Assembly: GCA_030141605.1 (NCBI GenBank)
Contig: JAQGDQ010000034.1
Location: forward strand, 186,001 to 250,000
Reading direction: 5' to 3'
DNA length: 64,000 nucleotides
Source: Tubiluchus corallicola
Taxonomy: Eukaryota; Priapulida; Priapulimorpha; Priapulimorphida; Tubiluchidae
Program-made: the position numbers and the translations under genes
The notes under the pieces: generated by a model
What the model saw: only the letters and a program-made list of their open reading frames with translations
Databases searched by the model: none
What the model was told of the DNA's origin: nothing
Part shown: piece by piece, positions 1 through 10,914 of the stretch
Layout: every line of letters begins with the position of its first letter
Position numbering within the stretch: the first letter of the stretch is position 1

Positions 1-12
1 ATTATGATATGT

Positions 13-524
13 GTGCTTGCATGCCAAAACCGTCCATAAGTTGGCACAGTTAAAACTACGTTGTGATGCTTCAAAGTAGAATGAACCAAAAATTTTGTCA
101 AATGTCAATTTTTCGTATTTTGTAAAAACCAATGCTAAATATGTTGGGCCTTTATATTCTAGCATCAAATTATCAAGAAAATGTTCAAAAAACACTAAAA
201 ATTTAATTTTACAACTCCTTAAAAAACTTGTAACTTCAATGTGTTCTTGCAAGGTCCATAGCAACCAACATTTGTAAGGTTTGCTAAATGTTTTGTAAAA
301 AGGCGACAAAAAACAATGGCTAACTTTAACAGGGATTGTCTCAATGTTATGTTTTTCGGTGAGTACCCTGCATCTCAACTTCAATGTCGATTAACCCAAC
401 TTAGAAAGAACATAGAGTGAGGAACTTGGTATCCACACGATCCAAATGACAAGGAGATTCAGGATATGTGAATAACTAGAACAAGTTAACTGCTGACTTA
501 TGGACGATTTTGCTACGCAAATAG
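13..524. mobile_element. Inverted-repeat (MITE-like) element of about 0.5 kb
   Basis: The left end (about 15-57) and the reverse complement of the right end (about 484-522) align over roughly 35 bases with a few mismatches. Both contain the core CGTCCATAAGT, preceded by a CAAAA(C/T) run and followed by GCAGTTAA or CACAGTTAA. The interior is AT-rich and has no credible coding sequence. This is the structure of a non-autonomous DNA transposon. I could not identify a target-site duplication because the left end lies almost at the window edge, and I do not recognise the family. Confidence 0.45.
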
Positions 525-696
525 TTCAATATTGTTAACCACTACCTTTGATAATACCAAGATCAGTAATGAGCTCTGCAGAAACTGGAAAGTTTGCGCC
601 TCCAGAAAATCGATTAAAGTGCTGTTTGCTATTAAAGCCAATTACAGCATCAAGAAGTTTTACATTACATATAAATAAGCTTCCAAATCAACAAAC

Positions 697-796
697 CTTC
701 CTCAGACAGACACACATCCGCATGAATTTCAAGTACTGATGACGTTTCTGCTAAGTCTTTACCATTTTCAGAGGTTTGATCGCAGCTTTCAGTTGT
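697..796 (-). CDS. THAP-domain protein, probable second coding exon
   Basis: The exon starts after TTATATAG and encodes an acidic Ser/Thr/Glu-rich stretch beginning TTESCDQTSENG, in phase 0 with the THAP exon. A possible donor (GAAG|GTTTGT) closes it at 697. The coding signal may continue: an open frame shifted by one base runs from about 678 to 546 (includes LLDAVIGFNS and ends at donor AAAG|GTAGTG). No acceptor fits between the two frames, because the gap would be only about 17 bases. Either the true exon is 546-796 with a one-base disruption, or the second frame is chance. Confidence 0.45.
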
Positions 797-1237
797 CTAT
801 ATAATTACATAACGAATAAAATGAGAAACATATTCAGAAATATATGATTTATGTTTAATTTATATGACTTATTTTACCTGACTGCAACACAAAAAAGTGA
901 ACAAAAATAAAATGATACAAACAATTTATATTAATATGAAATATGTTTAGTCTTATAGTGATAGCAATGCCAATATGCTGAGACTGAACTGTTTCTATTT
1001 AAAGATGCAATTTAAAGTAATTTCAGACTACTACAGCTTGAGGATTCATATGTACAGAGTTATACTCTCTATCTATAGAGGCAATTTACGAAAAAACATA
1101 CTTACGAGAGAACGTAGTGCATACAAAAGATAATACACAGATAAAACAAGATGTAATTGTCTTGAATAGAAAGGGTCAATACTACTCACAGCACTATAAA
1201 CAGTTTTTCCATTGATAACTAAAACATTTCTTCTCAC
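797..1237 (-). other. Intron of the THAP gene
   Basis: AT-rich sequence between the two THAP exons, bounded by GTGAGA and TATATAG. I see no further gene or repeat in it. Confidence 0.5.
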
Positions 1238-1588
1238 CTCTTTTCTTTTTCTTTTTTTGATTTGCTTTCCTGCGTGCATCTGTTGTTTTGGTTGTGGTGC
1301 AGGCGAACGATCAAAAAGCAATGGGACTGCATCCGCTTTCAGTCTCCTTTTTACAGGTGGTGGCGGCAGTCCCATAATTCTATGATACATGCTTTCTTCA
1401 AAGCAATCGTGGGTAAAATGTTTCGAGCAAAGTCTGCTTGCTGGAGTCACTGTAAAATCTGGATGTCCCATGTGATGAAGCCACCTTTTTAGCAGGTCAG
1501 GCTTATTTAGAGGGAAACGATGCCAGGATAACCCAGGATCTTTTGTCCTGTGTGTGTTGCCGCAGTTTGGTGCTTTACAAATGGGCAT
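1238..1588 (-). CDS. THAP-domain protein, first coding exon
   Basis: THAP domains are zinc-coordinating DNA-binding domains found in animal transcription and chromatin regulators and in P-element-type transposases. From the chosen start (M at 1588) the protein opens MPICKAPNC, the C-x4-C half of the C2CH site. It continues through a Trp-His-Arg-Phe-Pro core and closes with LCSKHF (C-x2-H) around residues 53-58, followed by a proline run and AVPLLF, which matches the AVPxxF box that ends THAP domains. A lysine/arginine-rich stretch (KKRKRK) follows and could be a nuclear localisation signal. An in-frame Met lies 8 codons upstream at 1612, but THAP proteins normally begin M-x-x-C. The exon ends at a strong donor (GAG|GTGAGA) after exactly 117 codons (phase 0). 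The open frame that runs on to 1073 is taken as intron read-through. The domain call is secure; the gene could be a host factor or a domesticated transposase. Confidence 0.8.
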
Positions 1589-2049
1589 TGTCCGTATACT
1601 ATGGCTTATCACAGTATTGATAAGGCTATAATAACCAGCAGCTTTTCAACAGACTCCACATTGTACCAGTCTGAAGCCAAGTAATCCCATTAGCCATCGT
1701 GGCTCACGATGCACTGTCTCTTACGCCTAAAGATATGTTAGTCAAATTCTCTTATACCCTATCCACACACGTCAAGATTAATCTATAAAATGTTTGTACG
1801 ATAGTATGAATTTTCAAGCAAAGTACATGAATCAAATGCACAGGAACACTGTTAATTTGCAAAACCGTTATACATTTTGCTCATCTCTTCATAACTTACA
1901 TGTAACTAACTATATATTGTCACAACCCAAATTTGTATTGCTATTTGTTGCAAATGGCTCTGAAAATTTTCATCTACAGCAAGTCCTTGCTTAATGACGT
2001 TAATGCGTTCCCGCAAAATTTAAGTGAAACATCTTTAAACAAAGCCAGG

Positions 2050-2139
2050 ACTTCCATATAAAGTAATGTAAAAGAACTGAAATACGATGCTAAAACTTCC
2101 ATATAAAGTAATGTAAAAGAACTAAAATACAAAGCCAAG
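2050..2139. repeat. 45-bp tandem duplication, two copies
   Basis: The motif ACTTCCATATAAAGTAATG plus about 26 further bases begins at 2050 and again at 2095, with only one or two differences. It looks like a recent local duplication and is non-coding. Confidence 0.8.
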
Positions 2140-2269
2140 ACCATACGTTCTAGAGGCAAAAATCAATACTGCTTAAATCATATAAATTAAAGGTTTCATG
2201 AGTTTTACTAATAGTTCTACTGATTAATTTCTTTCTGCTTGCTTGAAGCCACCTGTATATCTTACTTAC

Positions 2270-2434
2270 ATAGCTAATGGTTTCTTCTGCATTAACATTT
2301 AAGTTTAGGCAGTAGTTAAACAATAAACACTGCAGCAGAATCAATGCCAAGCACTGGGCGACTTTGGGAGTTTCATCCAGTCCGGTTACAATAGCAACAG
2401 GTTGCAGTGCATAAAGTTTACTTGCAGGTCTCGC
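2270..2434 (-). CDS. Candidate orphan coding exon
   Basis: An open stretch of 55 codons without stops (includes VAIVTGLDETPKVAQCLA) ends exactly at a near-perfect donor, TAT|GTAAGTAAG. It lies upstream of the THAP start on the same strand, so it is either a 3' part of another minus-strand gene or chance. I do not recognise the sequence and found no clear acceptor. Confidence 0.2.
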
Positions 2435-4509
2435 TTAATACAGATGTCTAGCATTTGGTGATCAGTCGGGAAGCAAAAATGTGTACTTGTAGTTGTATAA
2501 TTAAATGAACAGTTCATAGTTACTACTAATACTAGTGCGTTTTTAAAAAGAAAAATGCAATATGTATTGTTTTAATGTATCAGTAGACAATGCATGGACC
2601 ACGTGAGGTGACGTGAATGCGAAAAGTTAATATTGCGTTCGGCTGTAGAGAAGTAAGGTTAGAGAAAAAAGTTAGGGGACCGTATTATACTATTTTTATA
2701 GCAAGAAATTCGCAAGCGATGTGCGTCTTTCTATTGGAACACTGGTTTTTCAGGGATATTTTTGATTTCGGCAACCTGAGAACGCGTTAAAAACAAACAA
2801 CCTAAACCGCAAACTAGCCAATTATAATTTTATCGTTGAATCGGCTTTAACTTACAGACAACTTGTCCAATGCCAGCCGTATTTAAACAACATTAAAGTC
2901 TATGCACGAAAACAAGAAACACGCTTCCCAAACGTCACATGTTGCCTCGCTCTCTCCCTCTATAGACGGAAAATCAAAATGATGTTTATGTCAAAGTGAT
3001 CTATGACTTTGTCATCTGGTACACAGACACGTGCATGGGTTGCAGTACAGGTCTAAAGTTAGGACTAATGAATTGACAAACTATTCTGTCTACACATAGA
3101 TTATTTAATACTAAAAAGTTGAACAAACTTAAATTACAATTCATAATTTATTCATTTGTGTGAGAAAACTGTTGAAATATATACCCAAAAGTACACCACA
3201 TGGCTGGAACAAACGTAAAAGGAATTAAAATAGACACACAGAAAGAAATAAAATATATGTCAAAAAAATAAATCTGTAGCGTTTTATAATACAGCAAAGC
3301 CAGTTTTTGCCGAATAAAAATCCTCCATGTACAGCACCAACGTTGGTTTTCATTTCAAACGACGCATTTGATTTTGGGAAGGGCACTTGTACTTCAAAAT
3401 CATGTAGTAATTCACAGACCGGACAAATGTGATGTGTTTTACGTAAGGGTGGTAAGGTTTTAATTTTACCAGCTGTCCCACCATCAAATTGTTCACATTC
3501 AACTTATAACTTAAGCACTATTATTTACTGTTAATCTCAGCTCAATCTGGGTTTCCTTGCTTAGAGTCAGCTGTAAGGTTACCATCTTAGGCTGATGACT
3601 CTGCTGCTGTAAAACTTATGCTGTTTTAAGACTTTATTTTCACTAAATGTGTGATTAATTTTAGTGACATTGTATTTAGAAATAAATTATGGCATTTTAA
3701 GCTCTTCCAGGAAACGAGTCTACCCTCTACCTACATGCACATCGACAACGAGATGCCATTTCTAGTCTGGCAGTCTGATTGTTTCATTGATAAATTGTGT
3801 AAGACTATCTCTAAAGAAGCATACATTCACACTTGGTTTATTTCAGAAACTTTTGAATTCCAGAACTGACAATATTGCTGATCTTTATAAATGTCAAAAT
3901 TAACATCAATACATCAGTAATAAACTGCAACAATACTACTATGTTACTAATTTTGATTAAGTCAAAATTACTTGAATTCAAAATCGTATTTACATAATTT
4001 ACAAGAACATTAAAGAACATCGCTCAGCATGATGCTATTGTCTGTCATACATAATTATATCTACTCACTGGCTAAAACGTTCTTTACATATTATGTATGA
4101 GAAAGGATCGTTGTTACACAATTCGGCAAGTCTGATAGATTACAATATCAGCGATTCTGACAGAGAAACGCCATGTTTCAGCAATACAATAGCACGGCCA
4201 GTACAAAGGCACTTTATTGGTCATTTACGCCACTGTCATGAACACGCTGAACTGATAATCATTGTGGCTAAAGTGCCACCACATTCTTTAGATTACAGGT
4301 GGCAAATTCATACTGGGCATTTTCATCTTGTACGCCTTAATTACAGGGATAGTCTACACAAATTGATTACACAAATTCAAGTGTACGTTAGCAACAATAC
4401 TATGTTAATAACAATAGCAACCCCATTCACTTTTTACTGGCAGCGCTCCAGGATCGATATGCTCTCGGATATTACCAAAACAATGACTGGCTGCTGCTGC
4501 TGCTTTTCA
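2435..4509. other. Intergenic region between THAP and QPRT-like loci
   Basis: AT-rich sequence without a supportable gene. The 3' untranslated part of the minus-strand QPRT-like locus presumably lies just below 4510. A 149-codon plus-strand open frame at 4093-4542 overlaps the QPRT terminal exon antisense; it shows no domain and I treat it as chance. Confidence 0.4.
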
Positions 4510-4701
4510 TCAGGACCTTGCACTTTGTTGTACCTTGAATGATATGTCTACGGTATTGTTTTGCGACATAGTTCCAAAAGATATCACATCAATGTTTTCA
4601 CACATGTAGGCTTGAATATTGGACAGGTTAATATCACCGCCGGCCTCAACTAAGCATTGAGGATAGATGGATTTAAATAAGGCAGCAGTCGAATGTAGAT
4701 G
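4510..4701 (-). pseudogene. QPRT-like: QPRT-like terminal exon
   Basis: Starts after TTTTACAG and encodes 63 residues (LHSTAALFK ... VEAGGDINLSNI ... ENIDVISFG ... VDISFK) followed by TGA at 4512-4510. It matches the C-terminus of QPRT without a break, but the phosphate-binding SGG is altered. Confidence 0.8.
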
Positions 4702-4730
4702 CTGTAAAATAACAAATGAATGTTAAACGA

Positions 4731-4776
4731 CTATGATGATGGTGATGATGATGATCATGATGATGATAGTGATGAC
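4731..4776. repeat. GAT trinucleotide microsatellite
   Basis: Imperfect (GAT)n run inside the last QPRT-like intron. Confidence 0.85.
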
Positions 4777-6089
4777 AGTAAGCACAAAAGTAAAAAACAA
4801 ACGAGAAGAAGATATAGGTATAATGATTAAGGTACATAATGATGATCAGTGACATCTAAAAAGGAAATTAGTTTGTTACTCGTAACCCAATTCCAAGTTT
4901 TTTACCACTGTGACAATTAAATTACCCTCAACTTTATTGACACACATGACATCCTTATAAGTGATCCTTTATACACTAACAGGCAGTGCATACTACCTAA
5001 AATAATGTAGCTTACCTAGTGTTTGCGCAAAGACATAATAAAGTTAGCTGTCTAATTTTTTTTGTAAAAACCTGTTATATTTTTGATGGAAAATGTTAGT
5101 AAGCGCTACTTTTCTTCAAGCAATGAACGACGTCATTGGTGGAAGAATGGGCATTCAATATGGAAGTGCCAAAGTGTGAAATGATCAGTGACTTTAAAGT
5201 GATTTTGCTCATTATGCGAGACGGTTATCAAAATTTTTTTATTAAATGCTTTTAGCATTTTTCACAAATATTGAAATAAGTCTAACTTCCCACACAGTTT
5301 GGGTTTTTCCTTTAAATGGCAAAAATGACAACTAATCTCCATTTGATCCAACTGTACACTATAAGAAACATTTTGTTCATCTAAGATTGTCACCACTCCT
5401 AATTTGACCCAGAGTTTTATGAAATTCAGCCATAGATTCATAAATCGGTCGGATTTGAGAAAAATTCTGAAATCTCCTGATTTCGACCATCACATTAAGA
5501 TTCAAGTGGAAAAAAGCAGAAATACATACTACATGCTACTGAAACTTAAGCTAAAAAAGAGCTGAGTATCTGTTAATTGGTAAAGGGGTACCAATACAGG
5601 TAAACTTAATAAAATACGTTTAATCGGTTGCAAGGCTTCAATATTTCATTTCTTCTACAATTTTCGGCAATTTTTGCTACAGCGATAAATGCTGCAAAGC
5701 AAGTATTCTTCAACTTTAAGCTTTAATTCACATAACATAAAGTGCTTTATAATTTGATTGCTAAACCATCCAAGAAACTCAAAAAACGTGAGAAATGTGA
5801 CCGGGAAGAAAAACTCCAAAAACTGATGTAAACTTTGCACTTTTGCAAGTTTTAGATTTTTAGGGCTTTCTGAAATCTAAAGTCAAGAATTTGTACTACT
5901 TTGTAGTTTGAATTTCTTGATTTTAGTTTCAGAAAAAGACCTCATAAAGCATCAAAAATAATTACAGGAAATGTTTGGTTTCTGGGGTTCTGTCCCAAAC
6001 CCATAGGAGAAGCTTACAGGACCCCTAGCTAGCTCTTGATTCCTGACTTTGGTTCATGAAGGAGTGCAACCCTATGCTCAACAAGGCAC

Positions 6090-6222
6090 TTCTGGTGCGA
6101 AATCTTGAAACATTACGGCATCACAGCCGGCACCGAGCCGCAGCAAAAGCTTGTGACAGATTCTGACATTCCACTTGTATCTTTAGCCCAAAGCTGCTAA
6201 CACGTTGTGTCATTTTTATTGC
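6090..6222 (-). pseudogene. QPRT-like: QPRT-like exon 4, frameshifted
   Basis: 133 bases after TTTGCAG. The first part reads LKIQVECQNLSQAFAAAR, and the second part, one base out of frame, reads AGCDAVMFQDFAPE. Together they match the KVEVEC...AGADLVLLDNFKPE block of QPRT. One extra base around 6134 accounts for the shift. The exon ends at GAA|GTGCC, exactly where the next exon resumes the family alignment. Confidence 0.75.
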
Positions 6223-6393
6223 CTGCAAACATAAATTAGTGTTAGAAAAGCTACTAGAGAGACAGAGGTAGCTATTAGTTAATACAAAAAATACAGTGCG
6301 TTCTCACTTAGCTAAACATCTAGCAAAAAGCAAGCCAAATTTTGCAAATTATACAGAGAACTAGAATTTGGGCTCACAAAAATACACGGCTAC

Positions 6394-6648
6394 CTTTTTG
6401 ACACTTCCAGCTAACAATATGTGATTATTTGTCAGCACCACCATAGACGATTCATCATATCCAGTAGTCAAGATGCCTCCAACCAACATTCCATATTTTT
6501 CAACTACATTGCCATCCCACTTTGCTTCCCGTTTTAGCTTAGCAATGTCCTGAGCAACTGTTGCTATGCTGCATGCTCTAGCCCGGCAAGTGACAGCTAC
6601 TCGCTCACCTAACAGAATCTCTCTGGCACTTCCTTGAACTGTGGCAAT
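6394..6648 (-). pseudogene. QPRT-like: QPRT-like exon 3, with active-site deletion
   Basis: 255 bases (85 codons) after a TTTGCAG acceptor. LGERVA, GMLVGG and the NNHI strand identify the catalytic barrel. The TRKTTPG loop is deleted in frame, and the His, Arg and Lys that bind quinolinate are replaced by Thr, Gly and Thr. The donor AAG|GTAGCC joins the next exon in phase, so the open frame beyond it (to 6361) is intronic. Confidence 0.8.
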
Positions 6649-7926
6649 CTGCAAATCAAGTTGAAATGAAATAGTGAAAACATTTTTAGATTTATTGCAT
6701 TTCAGGTCACATTTGCATTTGGTAAAATAAAGAACTCCCAAGTATGCAAAACGAGTAGAAGCCACCAATTAGCTGAAAATTACATTTACATATTACACAC
6801 AGTCTAAAAAAGATTGTAATGGATTACACAGAAAATGTTAGTAGTTGAAATTTTCGAGACCACCATGAGAAAAGTTTGTTTGATCAATGTAAGACCTCAC
6901 TAACAAAAAATGATCGAAGATTCGTGTTCATAACGCCAAGTTAAAAATTGTTAATTTTTGTGTATACACGAGAGTTGGCTAATTACTTTCTTAATAAAGA
7001 AATTCAGATAGTTTTTATCAACTAAATTTCATAATGATTCTATAACAAGATCTCAAGTTTCACACGACTGTTGTTTAATTTTATGAATCTACAGCTCAAT
7101 TTGGAGATAAATAAACATGCAGTGACGTAGCAAGTCCCATAATGTTTAACACAGTAGAAAAAAGCTACAGTAAAGACAATTAAAATAATTTGAAAACCCA
7201 TTTTTATATTCAGATTAATCTCAAAACTAGTTTACAGCTAACGGCTTTCAGGTGATCTCTGTGTTTCTATTATCTAACAATAGCATGAAAACGAGGAATG
7301 CACATTGGGGCAACAACAGTATAATATCAACATCAAATATATTGATGTTTGCAAAACTAGAATGAAATCATCGCTGCCGGTAACTGTGTGACCACGATAA
7401 GAAAAACTATTGATGGGAAGGTATCATCACTTCCAGTGATTGGCATGTTCCACTAAAAGATGAACTTATTTCAACTTCCCCCCAGCCAGAACAAACTTTA
7501 ATCAAATTGAATTTAGCTTATGTTGGCTATTTTTTGCTTGCGGATTTGGCTAATTATGGCTGCATTTGGCTTAATTTTATCAGGCATTTGGATTACGAAA
7601 GACTATGTCATCGGCAGTCAGTGTGAAGAACTTACACATTGAATCCTGGCGGAAATTAATAGTGCATATTGAATCCCTAAGTTCCTGCGATTCAAGTAAC
7701 AGAATTATTTGCTTTTTTTCTCATTTCTAGTTGGAACTTAAATTCAAGTTCATCTTTTCAAGGAATTCATTAAGATTCGAGTTCAAGCTCGTTTGTTTTG
7801 AACAACTGTTAAGTTCATAAAAAAGTGAACGAGCTTCTGGACCTCCTTCACTAGTGAATGAATTCGACCCATCACTGGTCAACTCCACACAACATCAAAG
7901 CCAGACTGAGCATTAAAATTCAAAAC

Positions 7927-8051
7927 CTTTGCCGCAAAACTTGTAAACTGATTCGGAAGAAAAAAGGTGGTTCCTTCTGAACAATCCCATGTAACGTGGC
8001 ACCCAAGCTTTTGAAACACTGCATCAACAAACGGACGACCAACTAGCACAC
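7927..8051 (-). pseudogene. QPRT-like: QPRT-like exon 2
   Basis: Follows a TTTCAG acceptor and completes the Gly of SPG across the intron. It reads VLVGRPFVDAVFQKLGCHV, closely matching the conserved VLAGxPFxDAIF region of QPRT. The donor AAAG|GTTTTG at 7927 keeps phase 0 with exon 3; it is inferred and adds several residues compared with relatives, so this boundary is the least certain. Confidence 0.7.
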
Positions 8052-8198
8052 CTGAAATGCGATAAAAACACTTACACTCAGAAAAAAACTCACTTGATTT
8101 AAAAAACTTGTCATTTAATTAGCAGAAAAAAACAACTAAAAACATTGTTTAAAATTTTTATTAGCAATGGGCCACAGCCAGGGCCAGATTATGACATT

Positions 8199-8500
8199 TT
8201 GGAGCCTTTAGGCTAATGAAATTATAAGGCCCTCTTAGACGAAGCCACCCTCTAATTTGCTCGTGCTCAGCTCGAATATTTTTTAATTGCGATACATTTC
8301 AGCAACATTTGCATAGCAGGGGCCGAATATTTCAAATAAAGGGCTTCAAAGAGGAACCCATAACTCAAATAAAAAGCCCCCCAAAAAAGGGCCCTTCGTC
8401 TCAAATAAGAGACATCAAACAGGGACATTTTAAATATGCATTTGCAGATTTCCTGTCTCTTTTTTCAAAGTTGAAATTTCATTTTAAGTTATATGAATTA
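8199..8500. repeat. Dispersed repeat family R1, copy A
   Basis: About 300 bases that match 20051-20350 in the same orientation. Shared blocks include CTAATGAAATTAT, ACGAAGCCACCCTCT, GCAACATTTGCATAGC, TTTCAAATAAAGGGCTTC and the end TTTAAGTTATATGAATTA. It lies in the first QPRT-like intron. I see no coding potential or terminal inverted repeats; this is a diverged interspersed repeat of unknown class. Confidence 0.7.
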
Positions 8501-9585
8501 TTCAGCAATGTAAAGTATCACCCTCTTCCCCCTCGCTATAGGGTAATATAGCCCTAGACATAACCAATCAACAAAGGCAAAACAAACCGAATCGCTTCAT
8601 TCACTCGAGTTACATTAATTTTTGTAAAACAATGGACAACATAAAAGAATCAATGTAAAATGATATCCACAATAAACGAACTTGATGAAATGGCATTCTC
8701 CTAAAGCAGAATGGCTAGGTCACCATTAACAGAGATAAAGTAACATATTTGCTATGCCACCATAAATGAGTTTATCCGATTCCCAATTTTAAACTCTAGG
8801 CAGTTTGAGAACCTCTAAGCAAAGGTCATACAGCTCATTTATCTTGAAACATCCATGGTTATCAGGTGTCCTTTTTCAGTTGTTGTGCTTAGGTATGTAG
8901 CCAGATGGAGGTTGCTCAAAGGGATGGTTATTTGATAGATTCCCTGTGATGGTAAAAATAACAAATAATGGTAATAAATTACTAATGCTAAGTAAATAAT
9001 AATACTTCCATAATAACCCCCCTTGTTTCAGCAAGACCAGGCATGCATCTCAGTGCTGTAGTACAGAATTTGCAGAACAGTTAGACGAAATAATGTAAAA
9101 AACTTATAAATATATAAATATTTAAAAAACTTGTACTATAAAATTCAATAGACAACAATATAAAAGTTTATGGTACCAAAGACAAGGCAACATATTCATC
9201 ACTTAAAACGTTACTATTTTCAAAATTCACGCAACATAGACTCATTTGAAACAAAGTGCTTTTAAAATACTTTCCAGTGTAGCAACAGAACCTGTCAAGC
9301 GTAAACGAAGAGGCACTCATTTCATGTGCTGCCATAGAAAAGTCTCTTGTCTTTTTTTTCTGTAGAGAAAGTGGCTGACTATACGCAGCATTGAAACGTG
9401 TGTGATTTAGGAATGTCGGAATGACTGACTGTTCAGGTTACAAATAATAATTAACTGAGTGAAAAAATATGAGTAATTTTGTGTTAATAGTACCAGCTTG
9501 AATTTCCCTGTGGGTGACCACAGGTAACATAAAAAAATAGTTGTTATTCGGTCGTATTTGTGCGTGCGGCTTATAAACGACATAC

Positions 9586-9679
9586 CTGGCGAACGAAGAA
9601 GCAAGATTGCTCTTTCCTGCTTCTCCTTGACGACACTGCTCAGATAATAGAAGTTTGGCACCTCCTCGGTCAACCTCAT
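9586..9679 (-). pseudogene. QPRT-like: QPRT-like exon 1
   Basis: Encodes TEEVPNFYYLSS...LLLRSP, matching the N-terminal helical region and the K/RSPG turn of QPRT. It ends at CCAG|GTATG in phase 1. The nearest Met (9679) is preceded two codons upstream by an in-frame TGA, so the first 20 or so residues of the enzyme are absent or lie in an exon I did not find. Confidence 0.7.
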
Positions 9680-10914
9680 GATTCAGTATCATTATCAGAC
9701 TGTGGTGGTTCGATTAAGGAAGAAAAGGAGGCACATTCAGAAGGCCAAGTGTTGAATTTTTGAGGTAACAATCTAGCAACCTCTGTGTAAAGTGTAGAAA
9801 GCTTTTGGAGCTTGAAGCTGTTGTTTCTAGAAGTTGCTCCACTTTGAGAAACTTTCTGTACCACCTTGTCAGCCTTTTCATAAATGTGTTTTGCCAATCT
9901 GTGCATGATAAAACTATGCCTTTCTATAACTCAGAATTATGACCAATCAAAGCCCATGCCAAATCAGAAATGAACACATTTCAAAGAAGACCATTCAAGG
10001 AAAAAATGGCCAAAGAAAATTTGAAAAAAGGGTCTGTATAGTAAAGTCAAGGCAAAGGATTTGGGTGCACAAAGCACAGAAAACCAAAAAATAAACTAGA
10101 AAAACAGAATGTGATAACTAATTGAAATTTAGCTCATTTTGTACACTATGACGGTACTGCTTTATAGTCAGGGTACATTATTTACCATATTGAGCATTCA
10201 TATTAACTGTTTGGCAAAATAGGAAACTGGAAATCCTAAAATTTTAGTCGGATGTTTTTGTTAATAATACAAAAAACAATATTTGTAAAAGTAATTAACA
10301 AAAGTTTTTATTTAACTGCTAGAAAAATAGAAGTACTGAATATTTACATCACAATGAATAAACAACAACATGTAGTTACATTAAACTGTAGGCTCATAAT
10401 CCATTGGTGAGGCTGAACAAAATAGCTTAGTCATTTATCAAGCTGATGTTACAAAACAAATCCATCATTAATTCCAGCACAAATATGCAAAGTGGGTTAC
10501 TACACTGAATACACATACAAAATATGATTTTACACCTGATTTGTATGGTAAAACCAAATACATGCATTCGTGAGTGGATTCAGTGACAATCATGATTTTA
10601 ATGCCATAAATATTGTAATTTTGACACACGAAACAGCATGATTATGCATAATTATAGCAATTTGCATCTGCATCTGGCCACCAAGGCACGATTTATTTCA
10701 GCAATGTACAGTAGCTACAGTCACAAAAAACATGCTTATCTGGTAATTGTGTTAAAAAACCAGAAGTTTTTTTGCTCAAGTGCTTGCCTTCTTTTGAGAC
10801 CTATACATTATTACATTTAATTAACAAAATACTCACTATGTACCACTCGTGTTATTTATAACTATGTATGCTTTACATAATGTTTTATTATTTACATGCT
10901 ATTATGTAGAGAAA
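9680..10914. other. Intergenic region between QPRT-like locus and zinc-finger gene 1
   Basis: Holds the presumed 3' untranslated region of the zinc-finger gene. An AATAAA on the minus strand at 10889-10884, just beyond the stop, is a candidate polyadenylation signal. A 76-codon minus-strand frame at 9906-9676 overlaps QPRT-like exon 1 out of frame and has no recognised domain. Nothing else is supportable. Confidence 0.4.

Larger units (their letters stand above)
4510..9679 (-). pseudogene. QPRT-like: Degenerate quinolinate phosphoribosyltransferase (QPRT)-like locus, five exons
   Basis: QPRT (nicotinate-nucleotide pyrophosphorylase) converts quinolinate and PRPP to nicotinate mononucleotide in NAD synthesis. 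Five exons on the minus strand (9679-9586, 8051-7927, 6648-6394, 6222-6090, 4701-4510) join in consistent phase with GT-AG boundaries. They give about 265 codons against about 297 in animal QPRT. Family landmarks are clear: RSPG/VLVGRPF, LGERVA, VEKYGMLVGG, a Lys-x-x-Val-Glu-Cys strand and ENIDVISFG. The active site is lost. The TRKTTPG loop falls in an exact 12-residue gap between GNV and VEKYG. The His-Arg pair before Tyr-Asp is Thr-Gly. The catalytic Lys of VKDNH is Thr (LTNNH). The Asp of LLDNF is Gln. The fourth exon has one extra base that breaks the frame. The N-terminal 20 or so residues are missing, with a stop just upstream of the first Met. It is either a dying gene with intact introns or a non-catalytic relative with one assembly indel. 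Processed-pseudogene origin is excluded by the introns. Confidence 0.8.

Noticed and set aside
1073-1237. Continuation of the THAP frame beyond 1238
   Set aside because: A strong GTGAGA donor and an in-phase downstream exon indicate that this part is intronic.
4093-4542. 149-codon plus-strand open frame
   Set aside because: It overlaps the QPRT-like terminal exon antisense, has no domain, odd composition and no splice support.
4673-4855. His-rich minus-strand frame
   Set aside because: Translation of a GAT/CAT microsatellite in a QPRT-like intron.
7420-7880. Possible hAT element ending CCCATCACTG at about 7877
   Set aside because: The right end looks hAT-like, but no matching left end and no convincing 8-bp duplication could be found.
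9676-9906. 76-codon minus-strand frame next to QPRT-like exon 1
   Set aside because: It is out of frame with the QPRT exon, has no recognised domain and no splice sites that fit; kept only as a note.
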